Assembly (NCBI RefSeq): GCF_001696615.3
Contig: NZ_CP032279.1
Span: 1,798,001-1,862,000, forward strand
Source of the DNA: Acinetobacter sp. WCHAc010034
GTDB taxonomy: Bacteria > Pseudomonadota > Gammaproteobacteria > Pseudomonadales > Moraxellaceae
Direction of reading: 5' to 3'
Length of the DNA: 64,000 nt
Shown: one piece after another, positions 55,517 to 64,000 of the stretch
How positions within the stretch are numbered: the stretch's first letter is position 1
Layout: the number at the start of each line of letters is the position of its first letter
Made by a program: the position numbers and the translations under genes
The notes under the pieces: generated by a model
Database searches by the model: none
What the model was told of the DNA's origin: nothing
Seen by the model: only the letters and a program-made list of their open reading frames with translations

Positions 55517-56620
55517 GTGAGTTACTACCGTTACAGCATTATGCTGGCATTAATTTTAGGAATGACGGGCTGCGCCATCACCTCCGGCCTGCAGACTTAT
55601 GACCTTCCGGAAGAGGGCGTTTACCAAACCGACTTGGGCACGCAAGTGAATGTGGTAAAGCTCACTCAAGATACCCTGGCGGCGGTTCAGCCGGCGCAAA
55701 TCAATCAGCAAAGCTATGCGCAGCTATTCAATGCCGGCCATCATAAAAATTACCGGCTCAGCCCCGGCGATATTCTTTCCATTTACCTATGGGCATATCC
55801 AGAAATCACCCCGCCAACCAATACCATCAGCAATGAGCTGAGCGTTCAATCCAACGGCTATCAAATTGACCAAAGCGGCTATATTCAGTTTCCGATTATC
55901 GGGCGCTACAAAGCCGCCGGAAAACCGCTGGCTCAGATCAATAAGGAACTGCGCAGCCAGCTGTCGCGCTATTTAAAAACTCCCGATGTGATTGCGCGGG
56001 TGCTGTCCTATCAGGGCCAGCGCTTCTCCGTACAGGGCAATGTAATGAAGGGCGGCCAATTCGCCTTGAGCGACCAGCCTGTGAGCGTATACACTGCGCT
56101 GGGCATGGCGGGCGGCGTGAACACCCAATTGGGCGACAACACCTCCATTACTCTGGTCCGCCAGGGGCAAACTTACAATTTAAACAGCATCGAACTGGAA
56201 AAAGCTGGCTATTCGCTGCATAAGCTGCTGCTTCAGCCGGATGACACAATTTACGTCAATTCGCGCGAAAATCAGAAAATTTACGTGATGGGTGAATCAG
56301 GACAGAATAAACCGGTTCAATTGCGTGATCAAGGCATGACCTTAAGCGATGCGCTGGGTGAAAGCCTGGGACTCAACCCGCTTTCAGCCAGCCGCAGCAA
56401 AATTTATGTGGTACGCAGCAGTCCGAATAACCCGATGACTGAAATTTATCACTTGAATTTAACCAGCATCGGCGACTTCGGTCTGGCTAATCAGTTCAAA
56501 ATGCGCAGCAATGACATTATCTATGTCGATGCCTCTGGCCTGGCGCGCTGGCAGCGTGTTGTCAATCAGGTTATCCCCTTCTCTAACATGATTTATAATG
56601 TTGACCGGCTGGGGCAATAA
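55517..56620 (+). CDS. wza: Outer-membrane capsule export lipoprotein Wza
   Basis: Forms the octameric outer-membrane channel for capsule. A signal peptide with lipobox (MLALILGMTGC) is followed by the polysaccharide-export domain (YRLSPGDILSIYLWAYPE, IDQSGYIQFPIIGRYKAAG) and SLBB repeats (FSVQGNVMKGGQFALSDQ and IYVMGESGQN). It ends in an amphipathic helix. I chose the GTG at 55517 (367 residues, the usual Acinetobacter length), 6-9 bases after an ACAGGA site, over a TTG at 55481 that adds 12 residues before the signal. Its stop overlaps the wzb start as TAATG. Confidence 0.94.
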   Translation: MSYYRYSIMLALILGMTGCAITSGLQTYDLPEEGVYQTDLGTQVNVVKLTQDTLAAVQPAQINQQSYAQLFNAGHHKNYRLSPGDILSIYLWAYPEITPPTNTISNELSVQSNGYQIDQSGYIQFPIIGRYKAAGKPLAQINKELRSQLSRYLKTPDVIARVLSYQGQRFSVQGNVMKGGQFALSDQPVSVYTALGMAGGVNTQLGDNTSITLVRQGQTYNLNSIELEKAGYSLHKLLLQPDDTIYVNSRENQKIYVMGESGQNKPVQLRDQGMTLSDALGESLGLNPLSASRSKIYVVRSSPNNPMTEIYHLNLTSIGDFGLANQFKMRSNDIIYVDASGLARWQRVVNQVIPFSNMIYNVDRLGQ

Positions 56621-57048
56621 TGCAAATTAAAAATATTTTAGTGGTCTGCATTGGCAATATCTGCAGAAGCCCGATGGCTGAGTATTTTTTAAAGCGGGAA
56701 TTTCCGGACTTGAAAATTCATTCAGCCGGCATTTCCGGACTGATTGGCCAGCCTGCTGACAGCAAGGCGCAGCTGTGTATGCAGCGCCTGGGCATTGATA
56801 TGTCAGGGCATATTGCGCGCAGGCTGAATGCCGAATTAATCAAGCAGGCGGACTTGATTTTAGTCATGAGCCAGAACCAGCAAAAGCATATTGAGCAGGC
56901 ATGGCCTTTTGCCAAAGGCAAAGCGTTCCGCCTGGGGCACTGGCAGGGCAAAAATATCGCAGACCCCTACCGGCATGACCAGGCCGTATTTGATGAAGCC
57001 TGCCAGCTGATTCAGCAGTGCGCTGCAGACTGGAAAAAACATATTTAA
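56620..57048 (+). CDS. wzb: Low-molecular-weight protein tyrosine phosphatase Wzb
   Basis: Removes phosphate from the tyrosine tail of Wzc, cycling capsule polymerisation. The P-loop VVCIGNICRSPMAE holds the catalytic Cys and Arg. The acid loop DPYRHD lies near residue 115. At 142 residues it is standard. It begins inside the wza stop and wzc follows 18 bp later. Confidence 0.96.
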   Translation: MQIKNILVVCIGNICRSPMAEYFLKREFPDLKIHSAGISGLIGQPADSKAQLCMQRLGIDMSGHIARRLNAELIKQADLILVMSQNQQKHIEQAWPFAKGKAFRLGHWQGKNIADPYRHDQAVFDEACQLIQQCAADWKKHI

Positions 57049-57066
57049 CTATTTTGAAATCCCATT

Positions 57067-59259
57067 ATGAGCCAAAATACCAATACCGAAGATACCATTG
57101 ATTTAAAAGAGCTGTTTTTTTCGCTGATTGCGCAATGGAAGCTGATTGCGCTCTGCGTGATTTTAAGCCTGGTCTGCGCTCTTCTGTATTTGCGCGCAAC
57201 GCCGGACACCTATGCGGTCGATGCCCTGGTGCAGGTCGAAGAAAATAAAGGCGCATCGGCTGCGCTTTTAGGCGATCTATCCACAATGATTGACCAGAAG
57301 CAGCCGGCTCAGGCTGAAATCGAAATTTTAAGATCCCGCCTGGTCTTAGGCGGCGTCATTCAAAGCCTGAATCTGGACCTGAAAATTTCAGGCACGCAAA
57401 ATTCCTTCGCCGACCGGCTGTTCAGCCCGCATGCTTATGTCACTGATTACCTGACAAAATCAGTTGTATTTAAAGATGATGCAAAGTCTTTTGAGGTGCG
57501 CAGCTTCGACATCCCTGCTACCTACTGCGACAAGCCGCTTGAGCTGCGCTTTGACGGCAATAAATTCAATTTAACAGATGCAAGAACGCAACAAGCGGTG
57601 TTCAGCGGCGCCATCAATGCTGACAATAAATTGCAAACAGCACAAGGTTTGTGGCGCATCGCCATTTATACGCAAGACCAGTTTAAAGATGCCTATTCAA
57701 TTCAGAAACAATCCTTGCCGGCTGCCGTTAACGGCATACTAGCAAATTATTCTGTGGCGGAAAAAGGCAAAATGACCGGCATTCTCAGCCTGAATTACCA
57801 AGGCCAGGATAAAGCGCATATCACCAAAGTCCTGAACTCAATTTTGGCAGCCTACAGCCAGCAGAATATTGAACGCCGTTCCGCGGAAAGCGCGCAAACC
57901 CTGAAATTCCTGGATGAACAGCTGCCGGACTTGAGAAAGCAGCTGGATACTGCGGAGCGCGAATTCAATAAATTCCGCCAGCAGCACAATACCGTGGATG
58001 TGACCAAAGAGTCTGAACTGTACCTGACTCAAAGCGTGGCTTTGGAAACCCAGAAAGCCGAGCTGGAGCAGAAAGTCGCCGAAGCTTCCGCCAAATACAC
58101 CAGCGAGCATCCGGTGATGCAGCAGATGAATGCGCAGCTGGGCGCCTTGAATAAGAAACTCGGCGAGCTGGAAAGCACCCTGAAGCAGCTGCCGGACTTG
58201 CAACGCCGCTACCTGCAGCTGTACCGCGAAGTTGAAGTGAAAACCCAGCTATATACAGCCCTGCTGAATTCATACCAGCAGCTGCGCATCGCTAAGGCTG
58301 GGGAAATTGGCAATGTACGCGTAGTGGATACCGCAGTCGAACCAATTAAGCCGATTGCGCCGAAAAAGCTGCAAATTTTAATCCTTTCCATTTTCCTCGG
58401 CGGCTTCCTCGGCACCCTGCTGGCCCTGCTGCGCAACATGATGCGTTCAGGCATCAAGGATTCATCGCAGATTGAAAATGAACTGGATCTTCCGGTTTAT
58501 GCGACCGTGCCGCGCTCGCCGATGCAGGAAAGCCGCATCAAGCTGCTGAAAAAGAAAAAGCATATTCCTGTTCTGGCAGTTAAAAACGGCGATGACATCG
58601 CTATTGAAAGCCTGCGCAGCATGCGCACCGCGATTCATTTTGCCCTGAGCGCCGCCCGCAACAACCTGATCATGATTTCAGGCCCGGCGCCGGAAGTCGG
58701 CAAATCCTTTATTTCCACCAACCTAGCAGCCATTCTGGCGCAAAGCGAAAAGCGGGTTCTGATTATTGATGCCGATTTGCGCCGCGGCTACCTGCATAAA
58801 TACTTCAACCATGACAACCAGCCGGGCCTGGCCGACTACCTGAATGGCCAGCAGAGTTTAGACGCAATTGTCAAATCCACTGAAATTGCCGGCCTGAGCG
58901 TGATTGCGCGCGGCAAGAGCCCGGCCAACCCGTCTGAACTGCTCAGCTCCGCTAAATTCGCAGCCCTGCTTGAACAGCTTTCGCCACTGTATGACCATGT
59001 GATTATTGATACGCCGCCGGTGCTCGCAGTGACGGACGGCATCATTATTTCGCAGTATACCGGCGTAAACTTAGTCATCGCGCGCTATGCGAAAACACAG
59101 ATGAAAGAGCTGGAGCTGACCGTCAGCCGCTTTGAGCAGGTCGGCGTGAAAGTCAACGGCGTCATCCTGAATGATATTCAGCGCAGCGCCGGCAGCTACG
59201 GCTACGGTTACGGCTATAACTATTCTTACGGCTACAAAGCCGCTAAGGATCAGGACTGA
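57067..59259 (+). CDS. wzc: Capsule tyrosine autokinase Wzc
   Basis: Inner-membrane polysaccharide co-polymerase and tyrosine kinase that controls chain length and export with Wza. Two membrane segments (near residues 25-43 and 437-457) flank a periplasmic region with a coiled coil (about 270-400). The cytoplasmic kinase has a Walker A-type loop GPAPEVGKSF (Lys546), Walker A' VLIIDADLRRG and Walker B VIIDTPPVLAVTD. The tail SYGYGYGYNYSYGYK is the tyrosine cluster that is phosphorylated. At 730 residues it is complete. Confidence 0.96.
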   Translation: MSQNTNTEDTIDLKELFFSLIAQWKLIALCVILSLVCALLYLRATPDTYAVDALVQVEENKGASAALLGDLSTMIDQKQPAQAEIEILRSRLVLGGVIQSLNLDLKISGTQNSFADRLFSPHAYVTDYLTKSVVFKDDAKSFEVRSFDIPATYCDKPLELRFDGNKFNLTDARTQQAVFSGAINADNKLQTAQGLWRIAIYTQDQFKDAYSIQKQSLPAAVNGILANYSVAEKGKMTGILSLNYQGQDKAHITKVLNSILAAYSQQNIERRSAESAQTLKFLDEQLPDLRKQLDTAEREFNKFRQQHNTVDVTKESELYLTQSVALETQKAELEQKVAEASAKYTSEHPVMQQMNAQLGALNKKLGELESTLKQLPDLQRRYLQLYREVEVKTQLYTALLNSYQQLRIAKAGEIGNVRVVDTAVEPIKPIAPKKLQILILSIFLGGFLGTLLALLRNMMRSGIKDSSQIENELDLPVYATVPRSPMQESRIKLLKKKKHIPVLAVKNGDDIAIESLRSMRTAIHFALSAARNNLIMISGPAPEVGKSFISTNLAAILAQSEKRVLIIDADLRRGYLHKYFNHDNQPGLADYLNGQQSLDAIVKSTEIAGLSVIARGKSPANPSELLSSAKFAALLEQLSPLYDHVIIDTPPVLAVTDGIIISQYTGVNLVIARYAKTQMKELELTVSRFEQVGVKVNGVILNDIQRSAGSYGYGYGYNYSYGYKAAKDQD

Positions 59260-59284
59260 GCGCCGGAGGCTTTTAGCATGCTGC

Positions 59285-59305
59285 GGCGGGCCAAGCCGGC
59301 CCGCC
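59285..59305 (+). terminator. GC-rich hairpin after wzc
   Basis: GGCGGGCC and GGCCCGCC form an 8 bp stem with a 5-base loop, 25 bp after the wzc stop. The downstream stretch GTATTTGTATG is only moderately T-rich, so it may be a weak terminator. Confidence 0.5.
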
Positions 59306-59472
59306 GTATTTGTATGAAAAATGTTTTATGTATTCAGCATTTTATAGAATATTGAACTAAACATGACTATGATATTTTTCTCAGCCGCAAGGATATTAGA
59401 AAGCTGCGGCCGGGAAAAGTCTGCTAAAATTTCGGCAACTTTTTTACCTATAAAATAATTGTGGGAAAATTT

Positions 59473-60186
59473 ATGAGTAAGGCCCTACCCATTGCTGTCG
59501 CTGTTGTTCTAGGCGGTGCTGCGCTTGTTCCTGTTTACTATGCAACTCAAAAGCCCGCTGTGCAGGCTGCCACATCTACGCAGCCCGCTGCCGGCGCATC
59601 GGCGGTCGAGAAAATCAGCTATGCGTTGGGTTATGAAGTCGCGCACCAGACGCCGCCTGAATTGAATATTGACAGTTTCGTCACAGGGGTCCGCGCCGGA
59701 CATGCGCGCGCCAAGCCGGCCTATAGCGAAGAAGAGCTGCAGCAGGCCTATGTGCAGTTCCAGCAGGAAATGCAGCAAAAGCAGCAGGATCAGTCCAAGC
59801 AGGCAAAATCCGGCAGCGACTCTTTCCTGACTGAAAATGCCAAAAAGCCGGGAGTAAAAACCACGGCATCGGGCCTGCAGTATAAAATCATCCAGGAAGG
59901 CAGCGGCAAGCAGCCGGCAGCCAATTCCATGGTTACCGTGCACTACAAGGGCCAGCTGGCTGACGGCAAAGTCTTTGACAGCTCAATTGAGCGCGGCGAG
60001 CCGATTGAGTTCCCGCTAAATCAGGTCATTCCAGGCTGGACTGAAGGCCTGCAGCTGATGAAGGAAGGCGGCAAAGCCACGCTGTACATTCCGTCACAGC
60101 TGGGCTACGGCGAACAGGGCGTTCCGGGCACGATTCCGCCAAACAGCACTTTGATTTTCGATGTTGAACTAATCAAAGTGAAATAA
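59473..60186 (+). CDS. fkpA: FKBP-type peptidyl-prolyl isomerase FkpA
   Basis: Folding helper of the periplasm that speeds proline isomerisation; it marks the left border of the Acinetobacter capsule locus. A hydrophobic N-terminus ([20 protein letters not shown]) acts as signal or anchor. A helical dimerisation domain ([19 protein letters not shown]) follows, then the FKBP domain ([38 protein letters not shown]). I chose the ATG at 59473 (237 residues); a GTG at 59461 would add four residues. Confidence 0.95.
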   Translation: MSKALPIAVAVVLGGAALVPVYYATQKPAVQAATSTQPAAGASAVEKISYALGYEVAHQTPPELNIDSFVTGVRAGHARAKPAYSEEELQQAYVQFQQEMQQKQQDQSKQAKSGSDSFLTENAKKPGVKTTASGLQYKIIQEGSGKQPAANSMVTVHYKGQLADGKVFDSSIERGEPIEFPLNQVIPGWTEGLQLMKEGGKATLYIPSQLGYGEQGVPGTIPPNSTLIFDVELIKVK

Positions 60187-60196
60187 CAGAGAATTT

Positions 60197-60224
60197 AAGG
60201 AGAGCGCATGCTCTCCTTTTCTTT
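60197..60224 (+). terminator. Intrinsic terminator after fkpA
   Basis: AAGGAGAGC and GCTCTCCTT pair around GCAT (60197-60218) and a T-rich tail follows. It ends fkpA transcription before the second isomerase gene. Confidence 0.9.
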
Positions 60225-60241
60225 ATAACTTGAGACGCCTT

Positions 60242-60934
60242 ATGAAAATTAAAATCACCCTGCTCAGCCTTGCGCTCTGCGCCGGCGGCGCTTATGCCAA
60301 AGACATCAGCAGCAAAAGCAGCGCAGCCGAACAGATCGGCTACAGCTTCGGCTATCTCATGGGCCGCAGCAATGCCGACGCCATGAAAGATATGGATGTC
60401 GACGCTTTTGTTGAAGGCCTGAAAGCCGCTTCTCAGGGCAAGGACGCAGCGCTCAGCGACGAGGAAATGGCCCGCGTGCTGACCCAGTATAAAAAGCAGG
60501 CCGAAGCCAAGCAGCTGATTGAGCTGAAGCGCAAGGCTGAACAGAATGCGAAAACCGGCAGCGCCTTCCTGGCGGAAAATGCCAAAAAGGCCGGCGTTAA
60601 AGCCACCCGCTCCGGCCTGCAGTATCAGGTGCTGCAGCCGGGCAAAGGCAAAACCCCAAAGGCCAATTCAACGGTGAAAGTCAGCTACGAAGGGCGCCTG
60701 ATTGACGGCACCGTATTTGACAGCTCAATTGCGCGCAATCAGCCCGCCAGCTTTCAGGTCAGCCAAGTAATTCAAGGCTGGAGCGAAGGCCTGCAGCTGA
60801 TGCAGGAAGGCGCCAAATACCGCTTCTTTATTCCCGCCCATTTGGCTTATGGGCAAATCGGTTCAGGCGATGTGATTGAGCCGAACAGCACGCTGATTTT
60901 TGATGTGGAGCTGCTTGAAGTGGCGCCGAAATAA
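60242..60934 (+). CDS. Second FKBP-type peptidyl-prolyl isomerase
   Basis: A paralogue of FkpA in tandem. It has a cleavable signal peptide (MKIKITLLSLALCAGGAYAK), a helical domain (AEQIGYSFGYLMGRSNADAM) and an FKBP domain (KVSYEGRLIDGTVFDSSIA, GWSEGLQLMQEGAKYRFFIP). The ATG at 60242 gives 230 residues. The close similarity in layout (SAFLAENAKKAGVKATRSGL against [19 protein letters not shown]) shows the two came from a duplication. It is separated from fkpA by a terminator, so it probably has its own promoter. Confidence 0.92.
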   Translation: MKIKITLLSLALCAGGAYAKDISSKSSAAEQIGYSFGYLMGRSNADAMKDMDVDAFVEGLKAASQGKDAALSDEEMARVLTQYKKQAEAKQLIELKRKAEQNAKTGSAFLAENAKKAGVKATRSGLQYQVLQPGKGKTPKANSTVKVSYEGRLIDGTVFDSSIARNQPASFQVSQVIQGWSEGLQLMQEGAKYRFFIPAHLAYGQIGSGDVIEPNSTLIFDVELLEVAPK

Positions 60935-60949
60935 AGCCTTGCAGTTTTT

Positions 60950-61011
60950 GCCCCGGTGCGCAGCAGGCTTTTATCCGCAGCAGCTGCGCATGCCTGCGCC
61001 GGGCTTTTTTT
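60950..61011 (+). terminator. Intrinsic terminator after the second FKBP gene
   Basis: GCCCCGGTGCGCAGCAGGC and GCCTGCGCCGGGC form an imperfect GC-rich stem, with a smaller GCAGCTGC palindrome between, followed by seven T. Confidence 0.8.
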
Positions 61012-61118
61012 CTTTTCCGCCCCGGCTGCATCAAATGCAGCCTTTAGCTAAAATTTCATAAATAAAATCATCTTATTATGCTTTAATCATGCTATTCCAA
61101 AATAACAGAGGCAGAGCT

Positions 61119-61859
61119 ATGGCGCTGACAATAAAAACCCGTGAAATTGAATACACCGCCGCCGACGGCGCAAAGCTGATCGGCTATTTCGCTGCGCCGG
61201 AAAGCGCAGCCCCGGTTCCCGGCGTGATTGTGGCGCCGGAATGGTGGGGGCGCAATGAATATACCGAACAGCGCGCGCGCGAACTGGCGCAGCATGGCTA
61301 CGCAGCCCTGGCCATAGACATGTACGGCGCCAAGAAATCCACTGAGCAGGCCAGCGAGGCTTCGGAGTGGATGATGCAGACCTTTGCAGATCCGGAAACA
61401 ATTGTGACCCGCGCGTCTGCGGGATTAAGCGCATTAGCGCAGCAGCCTGAGGCAAATCCGGATAAACTGGCAGCAATCGGCTTCTGCTACGGCGGCAAAG
61501 TCGTGCTGGATTTAGCCCGCTCCGGCGCCGGCCTGCGCGCCGTGGCGACTTTCCATGCTGCTTTGGCGCCGAAAGCGCCGGCGCAGGAAGGCGCAGTTCA
61601 GGCGGAAATTTTAGTCATGCATGGCGCGCTGGACAGCATGGTGACGCTGGATGACGTGGCCGCCTTCCGCGCAGAAATGCAGGCCGCCAAAGTCCGGCAT
61701 GAAGTGCTGATTTTTGCAGGGGCCAAGCACGGCTTCAGCAACCCTTTGGCGGATGAGCGCGCCAAGGCCAATGGCGTTGACTTAGGCTATAACGCAGCCG
61801 CTGAACAGCAGAGCCTGGAAGCCATGTATGCGCTGCTGGCGCGCAGCCTTAGCGCCTGA
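61119..61859 (+). CDS. Dienelactone hydrolase family protein
   Basis: An alpha/beta hydrolase. The nucleophile is the Cys in AIGFCYGGKVVLDLA (GxCxGG, as in dienelactone hydrolase); Asp in MHGALDSMVTLDD and His in FAGAKHGFSNP complete the triad. VIVAPEWWGRNEYTEQRARE is typical of the family. I chose the ATG at 61119 (246 residues) over one ten codons earlier because the protein then begins MALTIKTREIEY as in relatives. Real substrate is unknown; it is not near an aromatic degradation cluster. Confidence 0.88.
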   Translation: MALTIKTREIEYTAADGAKLIGYFAAPESAAPVPGVIVAPEWWGRNEYTEQRARELAQHGYAALAIDMYGAKKSTEQASEASEWMMQTFADPETIVTRASAGLSALAQQPEANPDKLAAIGFCYGGKVVLDLARSGAGLRAVATFHAALAPKAPAQEGAVQAEILVMHGALDSMVTLDDVAAFRAEMQAAKVRHEVLIFAGAKHGFSNPLADERAKANGVDLGYNAAAEQQSLEAMYALLARSLSA

Positions 61860-61915
61860 ATAAGCCCGGCGCCGGGCCGGCGGAAATAAATTCAATCACT
61901 TTGGAGGAAAAAACG

Positions 61916-62275
61916 ATGACTGACAACAACTGCCCATACTGCAATTATGATGAATATGAAGTGATTGCAAAAAATGATTTTGGCGTCGTGCTGCCTGAAC
62001 CGAAAAGCCTATCCAAAGGGCATTGCGTCATTATTCCTTTGCGCCATGTCAGCTCTTTTTTTGACGTGACGGACAAGGAGCGCAAAAGCCTGCTGTCTTT
62101 GCTGGAACAGGCGCGCAATGAATTGAACATGCTGCACCATCCGGCAGGCTTCCATATCGGCTTCAATGACGGCGCGGTATTTGGCCAGGCGGATGAGCAT
62201 CTGCATATCCATATTATCCCGTGCTATGAAAATCAGGCTTTGCAGCTGGACGCGCGCTGGGGCTTCACCGGCTGA
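61916..62275 (+). CDS. HIT-family nucleotide hydrolase/transferase
   Basis: A small histidine-triad protein (119 residues). The triad is HLHIHIIP near the C-terminus; the N-terminal CPYCNYDEYEVIAKNDFGVV and HCVIIPLRHVSSFFDVTD are also typical. The ATG at 61916 has a GGAGG site 8 bases upstream, which decides the start. It stands alone, with the next gene 200 bp away. Substrate likely a nucleoside phosphate adduct, as in the family. Confidence 0.9.
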   Translation: MTDNNCPYCNYDEYEVIAKNDFGVVLPEPKSLSKGHCVIIPLRHVSSFFDVTDKERKSLLSLLEQARNELNMLHHPAGFHIGFNDGAVFGQADEHLHIHIIPCYENQALQLDARWGFTG

Positions 62276-62477
62276 TTCCCGCCGGCGCAGCAAGGTTCCT
62301 CCGCGGAGCCTCCTGCGCCTCGCTTCAGCCCTTCCCTTCAAGCCGCCTACCGGCGCGGCCGCATTCCGCATGCCTTAAACCGGATCAGCGTTTTTCCGGA
62401 TTATTCCGCTCCGGCGGAAATTTCACTCAATAATTCCATGTATACTGAAGCAGTTTTCCTGCGTGCTGTCCTGCTTT

Positions 62478-63506
62478 ATGTTTGTATTTTCTGATGCCCT
62501 GCTGGCCTGGTTTGACGTGCACGGCCGCCATGACCTGCCGTGGCAGACCGCGGATGACCCTTACAGAGTTTGGGTCTCTGAAATCATGCTGCAGCAGACC
62601 CAGGTCAAAACCGTGCTGCAGTATTTTGGGCGCTTCATGCAGCGCTTTCCTGCGGTGCAGGATCTGGGCCGGGCCAGCTGGGATGATGTCGCCCCCTATT
62701 GGGCCGGGCTGGGCTATTACGCCCGCGCGCGCAACCTGCACAAGGCTGCCGGGATTGTCGCCCGCCAGGGCAAATTCCCTGAAACGCTGGATGGCTGGAT
62801 TGCGCTGCCCGGCATCGGCCGCTCCACCGCCGGCGCGCTGATGTCGCTGGGCCTGCGCCAGTACGGCGTGATTATGGACGGCAATGTCAAGCGGGTGCTG
62901 GCGCGGTTTTTTGCCATTGAAGATGACCTGTCCAAGCCGCAGGCTGAGCGCGCAATGTGGGCCCTGGCCGAACAGCTGTGCCCGCAAAGCCGCAATCATG
63001 ACTACACCCAGGCCATTATGGACTTGGGCGCCACCGTCTGCACGCCGAAAAAGCCGCTGTGCCTGTACTGCCCGATGCAGCAGCGCTGCAAAGCCCATCA
63101 GCAGGGCATGGAAACTGAACTGCCTTTCAAAAAGCCGAAAAAAGCCGTGCCGGTGAAAGACGGCCAAGTGCTGCTGCTGTGTTCAGGCGGGGAATGGCTC
63201 TGGCAGCAGCGCCCGGACAGCGGCTTATGGGGCGGCCTGTGGAGCCTGCCGGTTTTTGAGCAGGCGCAGGAGCTGCAGCAGGCCGCGCAGGGCTTTGGCT
63301 TAAAGCCGGCGGCGGCGCGCGCGCGCATTACCCACAGCTTTACCCATTTCACCTGGCAGCTGGAAGCCTTGACCTTCCATGCGCCTGAAGATCAGAAAGA
63401 GCATCTGGCCATAGAGCTGAACGGGCAATGGCTCAGCCCGGAAAGCGCCGCGGCTCTGGGCATTCCGGCAGCCATGAAAAAATTGATCTCTGCAGTGAAT
63501 CTGTGA
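62478..63506 (+). CDS. mutY: A/G-specific adenine glycosylase MutY
   Basis: Removes adenine paired with 8-oxoguanine, preventing G:C to T:A changes. The helix-hairpin-helix stretch LPGIGRSTAGALMSLGL, the catalytic Glu in SEIMLQQTQVKT, Asp in IMDGNVKRVLAR and the iron-sulphur pattern C-x6-C-x2-C-x5-C (CTPKKPLCLYCPMQQRC) are all present. The C-terminal NUDIX-like domain (from about 225) recognises 8-oxoG. I chose the ATG at 62478 (342 residues); a GTG at 62463 is possible. Confidence 0.95.
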   Translation: MFVFSDALLAWFDVHGRHDLPWQTADDPYRVWVSEIMLQQTQVKTVLQYFGRFMQRFPAVQDLGRASWDDVAPYWAGLGYYARARNLHKAAGIVARQGKFPETLDGWIALPGIGRSTAGALMSLGLRQYGVIMDGNVKRVLARFFAIEDDLSKPQAERAMWALAEQLCPQSRNHDYTQAIMDLGATVCTPKKPLCLYCPMQQRCKAHQQGMETELPFKKPKKAVPVKDGQVLLLCSGGEWLWQQRPDSGLWGGLWSLPVFEQAQELQQAAQGFGLKPAAARARITHSFTHFTWQLEALTFHAPEDQKEHLAIELNGQWLSPESAAALGIPAAMKKLISAVNL

Positions 63507-63562
63507 CATAGTCAAGGCAGGCCCAATGAGGCACTGACAATAACCACAGAAAGGAAAATTCC

Positions 63563-64000
63563 GTGCTGCGCCTTACCGCTGCTGCTATTATCGGACTGCA
63601 TATTTTACTGCTCGCTGCCTGCACCTCGGCGCCCAAGCGCCCTGCTTCCGGCGGCCTGCCGCCCGCTCAGGTGCAGAAGCTGAAAAGCATGCTCCTGCCC
63701 GGCAGCCTGCCGCTGCCGGTCGGCAATGCCCAGCGCCAGGCGCTGCAGGACACCTGGGGCGCATCGCGCAGCCGGGGCCGCGCGCATGAAGGCATCGACA
63801 TCCAGGCTCCACGTGGAACCAAAGTCTACAGCGCGACCGATGGCCTGATTGCCGACCTGCGCAGCAATAATCTGGGGGGCAAAGTGGTCTGGATCATCGG
63901 CCCGGCCGGATCATGGCACTATTATGCGCATCTGGACGGGCATAAGCGCGGGCTGAATGTCGGCGACAGCATTAAAAAGGGCGACCTCATCGGCTATGTC
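63563..64000 (+). CDS. M23-family peptidase lipoprotein, cut by the window end
   Basis: The reading frame is open to the last base, so only 146 codons are seen. A GTG start at 63563, 8 bases after AAGGA, gives a signal with lipobox (LHILLLAACTS). The M23 (LytM-type) domain follows: HEGIDIQAPRGTKVYSATDG carries the first metal-binding His and Asp, and WHYYAHLDGH carries the later His residues. It is probably an outer-membrane murein hydrolase or a NlpD/EnvC-like activator; the rest lies beyond the window. Confidence 0.88.
   Translation, partial: MLRLTAAAIIGLHILLLAACTSAPKRPASGGLPPAQVQKLKSMLLPGSLPLPVGNAQRQALQDTWGASRSRGRAHEGIDIQAPRGTKVYSATDGLIADLRSNNLGGKVVWIIGPAGSWHYYAHLDGHKRGLNVGDSIKKGDLIGYV

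Noticed and set aside
61863..61877. Palindrome GCCCGGCGCCGGGC as a terminator after the dienelactone hydrolase gene
   Set aside because: No T-run follows, so it was not called a terminator.
1..64000. CRISPR array or tRNA/rRNA genes
   Set aside because: No regularly spaced direct repeats with unique spacers and no tRNA or rRNA sequences seen; the only tandem repeats are the abutting TnsB boxes at 14395-14454.

Overview
The window looks like an Acinetobacter chromosome from the GC-richer side of the genus. The evidence is the gene order murG-murC-ddl-ftsQ-ftsA-ftsZ, and a capsule (K) locus bounded by an FKBP-type isomerase gene next to wzc-wzb-wza on one side and galU-ugd-gpi-galE-pgm on the other, the layout known from Acinetobacter. 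Species cannot be fixed by eye.

Layout. 1-7086 (minus): end of the cell-wall and division cluster. 7633-14362 (plus): ribBA-ribH-nusB-thiL-pgpA, then glmU-glmS. 14388-29494: a complete 15,107 bp Tn7-like transposon at attTn7, 25 bp after the glmS stop, flanked by a 5 bp duplication (CAATC). 29535-30905: pgm. 30952-55103 (minus): about 24 kb of tightly packed capsule genes. 55517-59259 (plus): wza-wzb-wzc. 59473-64000 (plus): two FKBP isomerases, a dienelactone hydrolase-like protein, a HIT protein, mutY and the start of an M23 peptidase lipoprotein.

The transposon carries tnsABCDE in Tn7 order with the catalytic residues in place. An IS3-family element (21824-23056) interrupts tnsE; removing it with one 3 bp duplication restores an in-frame 533-codon gene. 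The element splits the glmS terminator hairpin in its loop and brings its own hairpin directly over the tnsA start region.

The most interesting part is the cargo between tnsE and the far transposon end. A four-gene, overlapping or abutting operon encodes a cytosine-5 DNA methyltransferase, a 797-residue protein with two separate GHKL ATP-binding domains (N-terminal MORC/Hsp90-like, C-terminal histidine-kinase-like with a candidate phosphoacceptor His), a receiver-like protein with Asp-Asp, Asp and Ser landmarks, and a 215-residue protein with a caspase/CHAT-like His...Cys pair. A convergent small Xre gene resembles a restriction-modification controller protein. Its upstream region holds a perfect 10 bp inverted repeat resembling a C-box operator, which also contains a near-consensus promoter for a divergent 160-residue gene. 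No restriction nuclease is visible. I read this as a candidate defence system that couples DNA methylation state to phosphorelay-like signalling and a protease effector. That function is inference, and I do not know a name for this combination.

The capsule locus has precursor genes (gna, mnaA, mnaB, gdr, qhbB, qhbA, ugd, galU, gpi, galE, pgm), an initiating transferase (itrB-like), four glycosyltransferases, a hexapeptide acyltransferase, wzx and wzy. It also has an unusual pair: a dehydrogenase-oxidoreductase fusion and a heparinase II/III-like protein. The 45.4-51.4 kb core is strikingly AT-rich compared with its flanks.
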